The notes below the pieces were generated by a model. That model was not told where the DNA came from. It made no database searches and was given only the letters and a program-made list of their open reading frames with translations. Shown piece after piece: positions 6,504-6,578 of a DNA stretch of 6,578 nucleotides (position 1 is the first letter of the stretch; the number at the start of each line of letters is the position of its first letter). This DNA is from Candidatus Latescibacteria bacterium 4484_7 (GTDB taxonomy: Bacteria; Krumholzibacteriota; Krumholzibacteriia; Krumholzibacteriales; Krumholzibacteriaceae). The translations under genes and the position numbers were made by a program. The stretch is from contig NATK01000090.1 of NCBI GenBank assembly GCA_002085285.1, forward strand, positions 1 to 6,578, read 5' to 3'.

Positions 6504-6578
6504 CGCTGCATTTTTTTGCAATTTTATTTTGATTGAGTTATATAGTTATGAATAAAGAAGATAGCTTGTCCGATGCCG
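6504..6578. other. AT-rich upstream region, possible divergent ORF start at the edge
   Basis: This stretch contains runs of T (A on the minus strand) upstream of the mraZ promoter, which could act as a distal UP-like element. On the plus strand an ATG at 6548 opens MNKEDSLSDA to the window end, ten codons plus one base, without a recognisable ribosome binding site. No gene can be supported here; the true content depends on sequence beyond the edge. Confidence 0.2.

Noticed and set aside
6504..6530. T-run near 6511 as a terminator of an upstream gene
   Set aside because: No stable GC-rich stem precedes the run on either strand.

Overview
The window holds the start of a division and cell wall (dcw) gene cluster, read entirely on the minus strand. 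In transcription order (right to left) the genes are mraZ, a small STAS-domain gene, rsmH (mraW), an ftsL-like gene, a class B penicillin-binding protein of the FtsI type with two C-terminal PASTA domains, murE, and the first 201 codons of murF, which runs off the left edge. Adjacent genes overlap or are separated by no more than 12 bases, so they almost certainly form one transcription unit with translational coupling. Nothing in the window suggests mobile DNA, CRISPR, or RNA genes.

The only sizeable non-coding stretch is the 209 bases at the right end (6370-6578). It carries a well-formed promoter on the minus strand (TTGACA, 17-base spacer, TAAAGT). Three 10-base-period direct repeats of the GTGGGA type start in the spacer and cover the -10 box and probable start site; they look like the operator by which MraZ represses its own cluster. 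An inverted repeat covers the -35 box, a short hairpin lies in the mraZ leader, and an AT-rich stretch follows. A possible divergent ORF begins at the extreme right edge.

How the genes work together: MraZ is the cluster's transcriptional regulator; RsmH methylates 16S rRNA; the FtsL-like protein and the PASTA-containing FtsI-type transpeptidase belong to the septal peptidoglycan machinery; MurE and MurF carry out consecutive cytoplasmic steps of stem-peptide synthesis. The STAS protein is the odd member: it is not a standard dcw component, and its phosphorylation-site region is altered.

Organism: a bacterium of moderate GC content with peptidoglycan. MurE has the DNPR motif of meso-diaminopimelate-adding enzymes, which argues for DAP-type peptidoglycan and against Thermotoga-like or Lys-type Gram-positive lineages. 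The phylum cannot be fixed from this window; a poorly characterised lineage is an inference only.
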